From contig KZ627149.1 in NCBI GenBank assembly GCA_002917775.1, positions 1,057,497 through 1,121,496 on the forward strand: 64,000 nt of DNA, read 5' to 3'. The notes below the pieces were generated by a model, which saw only the letters and a program-made list of their open reading frames with translations, was not told where the DNA came from and made no database searches. The DNA is from Glaciozyma antarctica PI12 (lineage: Eukaryota; Basidiomycota; Microbotryomycetes; Kriegeriales; Camptobasidiaceae). Of this stretch, positions 1-10,235 are shown in pieces; within the stretch, counting starts at the first letter, position 1; the number at the start of each line of letters is the position of its first letter. A program made the position numbers and the translations under genes.

Positions 1-1439
1 GCGACGAGAAAGACGAACCTCGAGTAGAAAGAGGCTTCGCCACGTTGACGAACTTGTTGCGTTCCCAACTCCGGGGAGCGAAGCTGCAGCACGCGGTCAG
101 CTTGAGACAGGGCAGCGGCGACGAAAGCGCGTACTCTTCGTCTCCCCAACCGTCGGCGCGGAGACGCTGCTCGATGCTGTAGCAGGTCAGCTTAGATCCA
201 ACGCATTCAGAGGCGAGGCCACTTACTCGGCTTGCCTAGCAGCTTTGATGCTCGCGCGATCGTCCCATTTCGCGCAACTAAGAGCAGTATCCCACTTCGC
301 AAGAGCCTTTAAGTCCTGCGGAAACAAGTTAGCGAGACTGAGGCTCTGCCTAATGGGAAGGGGGCAAACCTGATCCCATTGACTCTTCGCGAGCACCATG
401 TTGTCGATGAACCGTCGTTCGTTGTCCTTCCCGTCACGCTGAGCCTTCTGGAGCAGCGAGCTCATTTCAGTGACGTGGGGAAGGTAGCATTCCTGAGTTT
501 CTCCCCACTCTAATCGGAAAACGAGATAATCAGCGAAGCCCGACGCCAGCAGCAAAGGCGCGCACTGCTACGAGCTCGCGAGGGGAGACAGCAAGTCGTG
601 CGGCGGTGAAAGAAAGGCAGGAGTCGAGTTTCAGGTACGATCCTGCGTGCAAGTTGAGGACGATGAGATCAATTACAAGAGAGTAGACGCACTGTTCCTT
701 TGCGCAAGCGCTGCAGCAGCGAACGCGCAGAGCGAGTGAGACCCCACTAGTCGACTTGCCGCAACACTAAGGCAACAGATACGTCAGCTCTCTTTTCCTC
801 CACATACTCGCGCGAGAACACTCACGTCGCACTTTCCGCCGAAGAGCAGCTCCGCAAGCTGAACGAGTGAGAAGTCCGTTGCCGTGAGCTTGGAAATGTC
901 GCTGTTGTGCCGAGCCTGATCCCAAATGAACTCGGAGCTGGTGGACGAGAGGAGTGCGCTGAAGCAGGTGTTGACGTGCGCCAGAGCATAGAGCGTCGCG
1001 AAGTCGGTACAGCGGCAGATCTGGCCTTGAACGTTAGGTGTCGCTCTCCAGCTCGGGGTTGAAGCACGTACTTCGGAGACGATTTCGAGAGGTAGAGCAG
1101 TAAAGCCTTCGTATTTGGACTGTGGGAACCATCAGTCTCGTCTCCCCCTCTTCGATCCGATGAGCACGCACCTTCTTCGTTCTTGCTGGGGCGTTCTTGC
1201 TGGGCTTTGAGGTGCGCTTCTTCTTCGCCGTTCGAGAGAGAGCTGTACGACGCACAAAAGCTTCAGCCTTTGCACAAGGGAGGCGTGTTGTCCTCAAACC
1301 CAGACGCGCTCGGGGACTCTCAATCGAGAGGAGGAACTGAGGGGAGAGACTCACGCGCTGGGATGTACTCGTCGCCCGAGGACTCCTCGTGCTGGGAGGT
1401 CTCTGAGCTCGAGTAGCTTGACTCCTCGTCCGCTTGCAT
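1..1439 (-). CDS. F-box-type protein, 3' end off the left edge
   Basis: The gene starts at an ATG at 1439 with an acidic/serine-rich N-terminus (MQADEESSYSSSETS) followed by a basic KKKRTSKPSK patch. A block at about 1119-825 then reads FTALPLEIVSE and, across an intron, ICRCTDFATLYALAHVN, which has the leucine pattern of an F-box helix pair. A cysteine-containing stretch (CCSACAKEQ) follows at about 690-770. The last visible exon, 555-223, contains FADYLVFRLEW. F-box proteins normally bind Skp1 and recruit substrates to SCF ubiquitin ligases; that role is inferred from this motif only. The protein resembles the gene at 28.2-29.8 kb in the same block (LPLDIIME, ICASADLATVFTLSRLN), so they belong to one family. 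It is divergently arranged with the gene starting at 1563, 123 bp away. Exon borders in the N-terminal 100 codons are tentative. Confidence 0.6.
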
Positions 1440-1562
1440 CGTTTGGGGTGAGTGGGGAGAGCAAGGAGGGCGGCAGACGCGGAAGTTGGCGGGGAGGCGC
1501 TCGCACCCTTCGACGCGAATCCGAGGCGGCCCTTATCCTCCTCCTTCCTGCTCAGTTTCGAT

Positions 1563-4155
1563 ATGGCACCCCAGACTCGCACCAAGAAGACCAAGACAGC
1601 CAGTGAACCCGCTGCAGACGACGTCCCTGCTCCTCAGCTGTCTGGAGTCCTCACTCGCCTGGTGAGTCCGACCCGCCTCAGCTCGTGTTGGGCAACTTCA
1701 GACGTGCTCACCAGAACCGCTCGCGCAGCCTGTCGAGACTCTCATCGACATCCTCCCTCAGTGCGACCCGACAAGTGCTGTCAGGCTCCTCCGTACGTGC
1801 AGGGCTCTTCGGCAGCTCGCCACTCAGGTTCGTCGCGTCTGTCCTCCTCCACGAAGACTAGAGTTGATACGGGCTTCGCAGAACGAAAGCTTCGTCTACC
1901 GCAAGCTCTACCACGCTACGCTCGCTCTCGTCCCGCGCAAGACCTACCACGCAGTCTACTCGCCAGCGAAGAACAAGTCCGCCAAGAAGGGCGAGGTCGT
2001 CCGCTTCTCCGCCGACAAGCTTCTCCACGTCGATGCCGTGTACTCCTGGAAGGTGATTGCAGATTGTGGGGGGTGGAGACGCGGGGGAGCCGACCGCAGT
2101 CGCGTGCCAGGTTCAGTACAGCGACCTCGTTCTCGTCGGGGTGGCACGGAACCACACCGGCGTGAACAGATGCATGGAATGTGGCTCCTCAGCGCAGGAG
2201 AGCGAGCTGGGAGTCATCTCAGAATGGCAGGTGCGGTTCTGCCTGCTTTGCATGGCCAAGCGCGTTTTTGTCGTCCCGCTTCGCTCCTTCCTGCCTTGCT
2301 GACTTCCGTGCATAGGAACCTCGTCACGAAAACTGCTATCAGCATCTACCGCCTCACCGAGAAAAACGTGCACGGACTTCAGGTACGTTCGTCTCTGCCC
2401 AGCGAGCGAGCGAGCGAGCTGACGAGCTGGCAGACCGTCGAGCTGAAGACCGAGGTCAGTCCCTTCGCAGTTTCGTTCTTCAATTCCTAAATGTGTGTTC
2501 TCTCGCAGTCCGGCTTCGGCCAGATCATCGACAAGCCCTTCTACTGCGCGCGCCATCTCGTCAGTCTCGCGCGCGAGAAGCACAGCGATTCCAGCGGACC
2601 GAAGGCGGTCGGGACGGACAAGGAGCGTGCTCGACAAGCTCGCAAAGATGTCGTCGCTACGGCAGCTCTTCTTCACGGGGGAGTGCACTGGAGAAGGCGC
2701 TTTCCGACGGCTGGCGGAGTCGAAACCTCGTTCAGCGAATAATTCGTCAGTTCTTCTCGCTCGCCCTCCTCCTAGACTCTCAAATCAACCTGTTGAAACT
2801 TGACAGGACCATCACGTTGCGGCCAAGTCCTACAAAAAAGGCTCGACCCTCAAGAAGCGACCTATCGACGAGATCCTCAACGACTACGCCTCCTCCCAAG
2901 TCACCCAAGGCCGCCCTTTCTGCCACCCAGCTCCAAATCCCGGTTCTCCTATCCCATCCTCCGCCTCGATCGACGCCTACATCACCCTTCGCAAGGCCGC
3001 TCAGGCAGCGAGCGTCGACCTTCAGCCTTGGGGCGGGAATCCCTCGCGCTTCTCCGTCGTCGTTCATGCGATGCAAGACTACGTCCTCGATCCTGCCAGT
3101 CACGACCTCAACGCGATCATCGACGACCTTCGTCGCTTCAAGATTGTGCTCGCGCCGCCGAGGAACACGACGATGCCGGAGCTCCCCGACTGGATCACCG
3201 CGGACGTGAGCGAGCTCGTCGGAGATGTCACGACGTCGGTGAAGGTCGTTCCGACGACTGCGCAGGAGAAGCGCATTCGAGTCCTCAAGCAGGTTGGCAC
3301 GATCATCGCGAACCCGCTCACGAAGATCGGGGCTGCGAGTCTCCAACCTTCGGTGGCGGTGGAGCACGAGCATTGGCGTGGGGTATTTTACCGCAGGGGA
3401 ACGACGGTGGATGTGCTTAAGGCTGTGTACACTCGTGCGTCGCTCCTCGCTCTCACACTTGGTGACTGCTGACGCTTCTGTCGCTCGCAGAATCACGCGA
3501 GGAACGCAAGGCGGCCCCTACGAAGATTGGTACCCGCGCGCCGAGCTCTACTCACAGCTTCATGGGGGACGTCTTCGCTGGTGCCGGACTCAAGTGCGGC
3601 GTTTCGTTACTCCCCTCCCTGCCTGATGCTGAGACTTCGTCACGCAGACTCAACTCGGTCTACACGAACAATAACAACCTCACTGTGCGTTGGCTGTCGG
3701 ATAGGATCAAGGTCCCGAAGAGCGACTACGAGAAGGAGATTCACGGCACGATGGAGCTCGTCAACTCGGGGATCATCTCTCAGAGCGGGATCTGCGCTGT
3801 TCTCCAAAAGTACAAGTGCGATTCATCTCGCTCCTCAAATTCGGTTGATGGATCGCTGACGCTTCGTTTAGCTTCTGCAGCTGCCGAGGAGGGTTCGGTC
3901 GTCGCTGCCTTAATGGCGAGTGAGTCCCTTCTCCGCTTTCTCGCGAGTGAGGAACTAATTCCGAGTTACTGCAGCTGCTTCATCAGGCAGCTGGGGGTCT
4001 ACGACGGCTACTTCAGCGACGAGAATTCGTTCGGCTCCGGATATGATAGCGAGGAGGAGATGAGGGCCTTTATGGAGAACGACCCCGGGGGCTTCTATCT
4101 CGATTATCTGGCCTACTACCGAGGTCGTATGGCAATGTATCCGCTTGATTTGTGA
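1563..4155 (+). CDS. F-box-type protein with cysteine-pair segment
   Basis: Start at ATG 1563 (MAPQTRTKKTKTA), then a GTGAGT intron. The next exon (about 1726-2052) carries VETLIDILPQCDPTSAVRLL, resembling an F-box. Around 2170-2260 the pairs CMEC and CLLC suggest a small metal site. The middle and C-terminal parts (FSVVVHAMQDYVLDP, DDLRRFKIVLAPP, MELVNSGIISQSG) belong to no family I recognise. The C-terminus is acidic and tyrosine-rich and ends in TGA at 4153-4155. At least eight introns are needed, including one at about 3593-3645 that joins AGLK to LNSVYTNNN. The junction between about 2640 and 2815 is unresolved: the coding frame changes there and I could not place an intron with confidence. 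It is divergent from the F-box gene to the left. A role as substrate adaptor is an inference. Confidence 0.55.
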
Positions 4156-4441
4156 ACGAACGAGTCCTTGGAGGATCTCACTGCGAAGCGGTTAGGCGAG
4201 AGCTTTCGGAGTCTGGGGCCCCCTTTTTGGTTCGACTTCAAAATGGCTTCGGCGATTCGAAGACGTTCTGTTCTGTCTTTCTCAGTGCATTCCCTCTGAA
4301 AAGAAGGGGAGGAACTGGCGAGGAGGAGAAGTAGTAGCGAACAAAGTGCTGCCTCGATGACGGCGAGACCGAGCTGCCGGACTTTCCCCTCTCCCTCTCT
4401 TCCCCTACAAGCTCAAAACACACCCTTCCGCGGATTCTCAA

Positions 4442-5288
4442 AGTGAGCCGCGCTCAGGCTGAGCTCATGGCCTGCTCGGCCTGCCCGGGAGAGGCCTGAA
4501 CTGACGCCCAACTCGCTAGTGTCCGACCTAACCTCCTCAACACTCTCAGCCATCGGCAGCACCTTCACTCGCAAGGCGGGCTACAGCGTCCTGTGCGCTC
4601 CTCTCAGCTCATCCCACAGACTTTGTGCTGATCCTGCGCGCGCACCAACAGCCTAGGAACAGTCCTCGGCACCTCGATCTGGAACAGCTTCCTCGCCGGC
4701 CCCGTTCGTCCTTCCGCCTCCTTCGCACCGATCCAGCTGACCGTTCCTTCCGCGCAGATCGCGTACAAGACTCTCCCCCGCCAGCAATTCGGCAACCTTC
4801 AGTCCAAGCTCTTCCCCGCCTACTTCACGCTTCAGTCCCTCGGAGCGGCGACGCTCGCAACTCTCTGGTGCACGGCGCACAAGGGGAAGAAGGACTTTAA
4901 CGTCTACTTGCTCGGAGGGATGCTCGCGGCGGGATTGGGGAACCTCTTACTCGTGGGACCTTGGACGACTGGTGAGCTGGGAGATCGCCGATGTGGAGAG
5001 GAGGGGAGCTGATCACGCGCTGTGTAGGGATCATGAAGCAGCGCCACAGGCTCGAAAGGCTCGAGGGTACGACCTACGACGCCAAGGATGTCGAGGTGAG
5101 CTTTCCTGCCTGCGGAGAGGGAAGTAGGAGCTGATGAAGGTGGTTCCTCGCAGCGCTCTCCCAAGATGGCCAGTTTGAACAAGCGCTTTGCGTGGGCTCA
5201 CTCGGTGTCGGCATTGCTCAACATGGCGATCATGGCGTCTGCAACCCTCCACACGATGTGGATCGGCGAGCACGGAAGCGCGCTTTGA
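4442..5288 (+). CDS. TMEM205-like membrane protein (DUF4149)
   Basis: Spliced exons give SVLLGTVLGTSIWNSFLAGP, then AYKTLPRQQFGNLQSKLFPAYF, two further hydrophobic segments (LQSLGAATLATLWC; LLGGMLAAGLGNLLLVGP) and a C-terminal helix ending MWIGEHGSAL. This is the four-helix layout and PRxxFGxLQSxLFPxYF signature of the TMEM205/DUF4149 family. The only start that keeps this frame is a split ATG, with A at 4442 and TG at 4520, separated by a 77-nt GTGAGC...CTAG intron with a CTGAC branch sequence; it gives MSDLTSSTLSAIGS. Introns follow at about 4601-4659, 4980-5028 and 5097-5153. A 54-nt stretch (about 4703-4756, GTTCGT...GCGCAG) is open in frame but interrupts the conserved LAGP-AYKTLP block, so it is probably a further intron. 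The cellular role is unknown. Confidence 0.7.
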
Positions 5289-5663
5289 GTAGGCGATTCG
5301 GAATCCATCAAAACTCTCACAACTCGGCCTTGCGAAGCCCCACTCTGCTCCCCCCTGCTTCGGTGGGAAAGAGGCTACAGAAATGCAAGTGCGGTACGCC
5401 ATCTGCAGCTTCCCCTCGCGCTCGAGTCGCCTTTTACGCCTCGAGCCCACTCCAAATTTGCCTCGAACGGTTTGCTCTCCACCGCTTCGCACTTACCTTG
5501 CGCGCTGGGACAAAAGGAGCTGCCACTCGCGCCAGGAAGCAGACACGCACGAGCAACGCGAAGCAGCACACCGAGCCTTTCTTCTCTTCGCAGCGAACAA
5601 CGTCGACCCGGAAACAACATGTTCGCACACTCCCAAGCACCACCGCCAGCCCAAGCCCTACTC
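5289..5663. other. Convergent intergenic region, no gene seen
   Basis: This 375-nt interval lies between the stop of the TMEM205-like gene and the stop of BRF1 on the opposite strand. The open frames in it lack a start-plus-intron structure. I see no RNA gene or repeat. It probably holds the two 3' untranslated regions. Confidence 0.5.
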
Positions 5664-7976
5664 CTAATCCCGGTCATCGAACACCTCATCATCCGCCCCC
5701 GGTCCATTCCTCTTCGCCATAATCTGCCACTCCTCCAACTCAGCCGGTTCCTCCTCAACTTGCGGCGCCACCTCCTCTTCCTCCTCCTCCTCATCCTCCT
5801 CCTCCTCCTCCTCCTCCTCTTCCTCTTCCTCCTCCTCCACCACCTTCTTCGCCGGCCTCTCGCTCCCCAGCCTACTCGGCGTCCCAGCTCGAGAGCTCCC
5901 AAACGTCGGTCTCGGCATCAAGATCGGCGTACCCGCTCTCACGGGCGTACCGACTTTACTCTTCCTCCCTCCCGGCCCCGCTCGCATCCCCAACAGCGGC
6001 GCATCATCCCCGATAGCCTTGTCGTCGCCGAAGAGGTTGTCGATGGCAGCGTAGTTGATCTTCTTCGAGAAACGCTTCTTGGTTAACATCTGCTTCGTTG
6101 CGTCGGCTGCGTTGGTGCCGAGGGCGGTGGTCGAGTCGCGAGGCTTGTGTCGCTTGCGCTGTGAGGAGGGGTTAGTGGGAGTGCGGCGGGGGAGTGGGAG
6201 GACGGACGATGCGGCGGGCAGCGGCGGGACGGAGCTCGCCATCGGGGCCAGTTTGCTTGTCTGGGAGAAGCGAGGTTAGGATGCGACGAGGAAGCGACGA
6301 GGAAGCGAGAACAAACCTGCGAGCGTCTGAAGGTAATCCTTGTTGAGCTCCATCCAAAGTCGACTCTTCGCCTCCGCCTCGGCGTCGGTGAGGATGAACA
6401 TGTCGAGCTCGTCCTCGTCGAGGTTGTCGAGCCGGTCCGACGAGTTGAGGTTCGTCATCGACCCCGCCATCTCAAAGCGCTTAAGCTGCGCCTTGTCGAG
6501 CTCCTCCGTAAGGACTTTGCCCGCCTCAGAATCGAGCGTCATGCCAAACTCGCTCGCAATCATCGCGTCCAGGTTCGCGTTGTCGGGCGCCGGCTCGAGC
6601 GGTTCCTCCTCTTCCTCGTCGTCGTCGTCCGATTCGCCGTGCCGGTTAGGATCGTTCGGATCCTCGTCGTTCTTCTCCTGGCGCTTCCGCTTCCCGAGCA
6701 TCCTCCTCGACAACGGCGCAGGCGACTCGGACATCCTCGAAGGCGCAGGCGAGCTCGCCTTGGCCGCCAACTCAGCAAACGCCTTGCCCGCCGCTTCGTC
6801 CTCCTCCTCGTCGCTCCCATCTTCCTCCTTCTTCCATCTTTCTTCCTCCTCGCATTCGCTCCCTCGCCACTTGCTCCCTCTTCAACCCCGCCGAGAACGC
6901 CGGCGGATCCGCCGTCTCGTCGAGCCAAAGCGTCCTGAAATCCGCGACCGTCAACGCCCCACTCGCCGTCTCCTTGAACTCGCCCAACCGCTTCCTCAGG
7001 GTAACGTCGGCGATCTTGACGACTTGAACGACTTCGGTGATGCTCCGACGGAAGTTGTTCATGCGAGCGGCGAGGAGGAGGCATGCTCCGCAGACGCCTG
7101 CGGGACGACGACCGATGTGCATCCAGTCGCGTCCCATGCGCGCGACGAGGCGGACGGCGTCTTGAGCGACTTTTTGAGTCTCGTCGCCGAATTCGAGGAG
7201 GGCGGCGAAGCGGGAGATGTAGAGGGAGGGGTCGACGGTGGGGAGTTGGAGGGAGAGCTCCTTGATGAGCTTGAGGTAGGTCGAGCCGAGGACGAAGACG
7301 TTGATCTGCGAGCGCAGATTAGTGCGGTCCAAAGCCAGGCAGGAAAGGACGTACCTCTACGTAGCTGTCGGAGAAGTCAATAAGCATGTGGCTGGTCTTG
7401 TCCATCCTGCACGCGCTGTACAAGCACGCCGCGACGACGTATTGCGTCCGACGACCTTGGACAAAGTTCATGTTGACGGCGAGGTTGAAGTAGCGCTGTC
7501 CGGCGTCTGAGAGTCGGTCGGGGAGTCGGAGAGCGGTAGCGAGGGCTTGAATCCTCCTGCGGCCTGAGAGAGCGTGGTAGCGTGAGTAGGGTCCGAGGGG
7601 GACGTGGTGGGACGAACCGTTCAGCATCGTCTGCTCGCGAGACTCTTGTCCACCTCCCTTCTGCCTGTATCCCGCTGGTGCTCGTGCTCGTGCTGCAGGA
7701 CTCAATCAGCTCCCCTCCCCCCCATCAACAGCGTGACGAGAACGCACTTTGATCCTGCCCGACGTAGCTTCCCTGGACCATCGCTGCTCCTCCTCCCGTC
7801 TCACCAAAAGTAATCTCTGATACAATAGCGTTCTCCTCCAGCACCTGCAACACCATCAGTACCCGCCCCCGCACACCAGCGAAACAACGCACTGTTCCAC
7901 ATCGAGTGCAAACACTGTTCCCTGCCGAACCGTCGACTTCGAGCAGGGCATCCTCGCCGCACGAATAGCACATCAT
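5664..7976 (-). CDS. BRF1: TFIIIB subunit BRF1 (TFIIB-related factor)
   Basis: BRF1 links TFIIIC, TBP and RNA polymerase III at tRNA and 5S promoters. The N-terminus (7976) is a zinc ribbon, CYSCG...CTRCG, followed by two cyclin folds (SGRRRIQALATALRLP to YVVAACLYSACR; DETQKVAQDAVRLVARM to GVCGACLLLAARMNNFRRS). Downstream come acidic linkers, the BRF homology block (DELDMFILTDAEAEAKSRLWMELN) and the block QMLTKKRFSKKINYAAIDNLFGD. The C-terminus holds a long glutamate run and ends EVFDDRD. Introns include a 48-nt one in the ribbon and a GTCCGT-type one at about 6151-6197 needed to reach KRHKPRD. At about 6835-6865 the frame slips by one base between LKREQVARERM and EEEERWKKEEDG; this looks like an indel rather than an intron. 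The family assignment is firm. Confidence 0.9.
5770..5842 (-). repeat. GAG/GAA trinucleotide run coding polyglutamate in BRF1
   Basis: Near-perfect CTC/CTT-type trinucleotides on the plus strand translate on the minus strand as a run of about 25 Glu broken by a single Asp, inside the BRF1 C-terminal region. Such runs are length-variable in fungi. A leucine-rich open frame on the opposite strand is only its shadow. Confidence 0.85.
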
Positions 7977-8248
7977 CTTGGGCGAGAGGTCGTTCGATTG
8001 GGCGACAAGTGGGGGAGAAGCGGGGAGGGTGAGTCTCGGATGGCTGGTAGCTCACGCCTGGCTGGATGGGGGGATCAGCTTGGGATTTGCGAGGGCTCTG
8101 GCACAGGAACTCACTCGTAGGTGTGCTCCGGCAGCCCTTGAGTGCTGTTTGATGGTCCCGAGTGGAACAAGGAAGGAGTCAAGCTGCCGAACGCAAAGAG
8201 CGAGTGGTCGTCTTGACTCTTTTGGCTGAGGGTCTCTTCCGTTCTTCC

Positions 8249-8723
8249 ATGTCAGGCCGCCGGATCCCTCACTTGACGCTCTTTACAGCTCCTTCGTGCT
8301 CTCTGTGCGACGTAGCAAAGGCAGAGCTCGCCCTAGTCCAGGCCAAGGTGCGGGGCCCGCGTTGCTTCTCCCTTCGAACTCCAGCTCACGTCTTTGAACG
8401 GCGCAGGCACCCTTCAAGCTCTCTCTCTACAACATACGTAGACCGGAAGGAGTGGATCCAGACAGCGAAAACAGGACGGCTTGGAGGAGGTTGTACCAGG
8501 TGCGCCCGACCTCTCCCTGCTCGCGCTCGTTAGCTGACGCTCCTGGTTCCTCCGCTCTCAGTACGACATCCCAGTCCTGCACCGCGGCGACCCGACCTCG
8601 TTCGACTCCCTTAGCGGTAGGGACGGTACCGGCGGGCGGGTGATGAAGCATCGCATCGATCAGGAGAAGCTCGTTCGTTTGGTTCAGGAATGGACGACCC
8701 AGCTCAACAAACCCCCCGCCTGA
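8249..8723 (+). CDS. Glutaredoxin-like (DUF836) thioredoxin-fold protein
   Basis: The first exon reads MSGRRIPHLTLFTAPSCSLC, which has the strand-CxxC-helix start of a thioredoxin fold with a CSLC redox pair. The second exon gives FKLSLYNIRRPEGVDPD. The third begins YDIPVLHR, containing the expected cis-proline (IPV). This is the layout of short mitochondrial or cytosolic glutaredoxin-like proteins such as yeast YDR286C. The length, about 107 residues, fits. Introns lie at about 8348-8407 (GTGCGG) and 8500-8561 (GTGCGC, with GCTGACGC). An in-frame ATG at 8189 and a GTG at 8162 would lengthen the N-terminus without family support. The stop (8721-8723) is 6 nt before the ATG of the next gene on the same strand. 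It is divergent from BRF1 by 272 bp. Confidence 0.75.
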
Positions 8724-8729
8724 GTGTGG

Positions 8730-9894
8730 ATGCAGAAGCGAGTGAGTGCCTTATCAGCCCAGGAAGGACCAGCAGCTGACGCTGTACCGCAGCCTCCTTC
8801 CCACTCTTCGAGATCAGCACCGAACGCACTCCCATCTCCGACGACTCGCACCATTCCTCCTTCGGCTACGGCTACTCCTACGCCTACCTCCCCAGCCCAC
8901 ACCTCAGCATCCCCATCCTCAGCAACCCCATCCTCGTCGACCCTTCATCCCTCCTCCTCCGGCCGCCAATGCTTCAACTGCTTGAGCTCAGCGCACATCT
9001 CCGCCGCCTGCCCTCTCCCGCGCGACGCACAAGCCATCGCAGCGAACCGAAAAGCATACCAGGAGAATCACCCGACGGGGAATGGCGGGAGACTGGGGGA
9101 CGTGATGGAGAGGCAGAGGATGCTGGAGTTTGTGGCGAGGTTTAGGCCAGGGGTGGTAGGAGCGGAGCTGAGGCTGGCACTGGGGTTTGGAGTCTTACAG
9201 GAGGGGGAGGCGGAAGTGGAGTACCCGTGGTATTGGAGGATGAGCGATCTGGGATACCCGCCTGGGTGGGTCATGCGGAGGGGGGATCGAGGTGCGTTTG
9301 AATTTACGGCGCGAGGTGGGCGCGAAGCTGATGAGTTTGCAGACCCGCTAGAACGCGTAAAGGATCGCTTGGGGCGAGATACGGAGTGGGAGGACGTCGA
9401 GCCGCTTATCTTCTACGACGGCGCGGAGCCATCGCGCTCGTCTCCACCACCTTTCTCGCGCGACGCGACACGTCTCCCCTCACCAGCCTTCGCGACCGAC
9501 TCCCCACCACTTCCAGCACCCCTTCGAGCCTCTCCTCCTCCTCCTATCCTCCCTCCACCACCTCCCCCTTCGCTCCCTCCACCTCCGCCACCCACTGACC
9601 TCCCACCTCTCCCACCTCTTCCTCCACCTCCACCACCTCCAGGACCTCCCCCTTCTCTCCCGCTCATCTCAACCGATATCCGCCTAGTCGATTTCCCGAC
9701 GACGCTCTTCCTCTCCTTCCCACCTACCGATCTACCGGATCTACCACTCGTATCCCAGGTACCCGTATTGGCTGCATGAGATGGAGAAGGAGACGGAGAA
9801 GGTGGTGGAGGATGAGGAGAGGGAGGCTGCGGGGGCGGAGTTGGGCGGTGAGGAGGATATGGATATGGAGCTTTCGAGCGGAGACGAGCTGTGA
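8730..9894 (+). CDS. Zinc-knuckle / PSP-domain protein, ZCCHC8-like
   Basis: A CCHC knuckle (CFNCLSSAHISAAC, spacing 2-4-4) at about 8965-9010 is followed by a proline-rich-in-spliceosome (PSP) type block, LRLALGFGVLQEGEAEVEYP and YWRMSDLGYPPGWVMR. This pair is typical of ZCCHC8, which acts in nuclear RNA surveillance, and of related splicing factors. ATG 8730 is followed after four codons by a 51-nt GTGAGT...CCGCAG segment that could be an in-frame intron (MQKR then PPSHSSRS). A long polyproline stretch (about 9430-9665) follows. The frame then changes: PSHLPIYRIYHSYPRYPYW and an acidic tail MEKETEKVVEDEEREAAG ending SSGDEL at 9894 are in the +1 frame relative to the knuckle, and no convincing intron bridges them. 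Taken strictly in the first frame the protein would stop at 9779. Confidence 0.72.
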
Positions 9895-10235
9895 ATGTAT
9901 GTATGAGGAGTTTTGGAGGCAACTGAATTACTGCGAGGAGAGTATAGGAGAGGAATCGATTGGGAAGCGGGTGAGAGCGAGCAGGGGAGGGAAGGGAACA
10001 ACTCACTTTGCCTCGCTACCTCTCTCAAGCTTCTTCGTGTTTGGGCCTTGATGCTGAGCCACCGCTGCAAACGAGTGGTATAATGCAAGTGCCTACGCTG
10101 TCTCGGCAGGCGAGAATTGGGCCTCAGCGAGCGCAAGACGGTAATACTCGTTCTCCCGTTCGCTCCTCTCTCCTAGAGCGAGCGAAGCCAGTCGTGAACG
10201 AGCGAGACGACGCCACCCCCCAGTCCAGAATCTAT
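9895..10235. other. Convergent intergenic region, no gene seen
   Basis: These 341 nt lie between the zinc-knuckle gene and the SPF1 stop on the opposite strand. I see no RNA gene, repeat or supported coding exon. They probably hold two 3' untranslated regions. Confidence 0.5.

Noticed and set aside
5472-6086. Leucine-rich plus-strand frame resembling a membrane protein
   Set aside because: The leucine run is the complement of the BRF1 polyglutamate repeat.
9413-10006. Glycine-rich minus-strand frame
   Set aside because: It is the antisense of the polyproline region of the zinc-knuckle gene.
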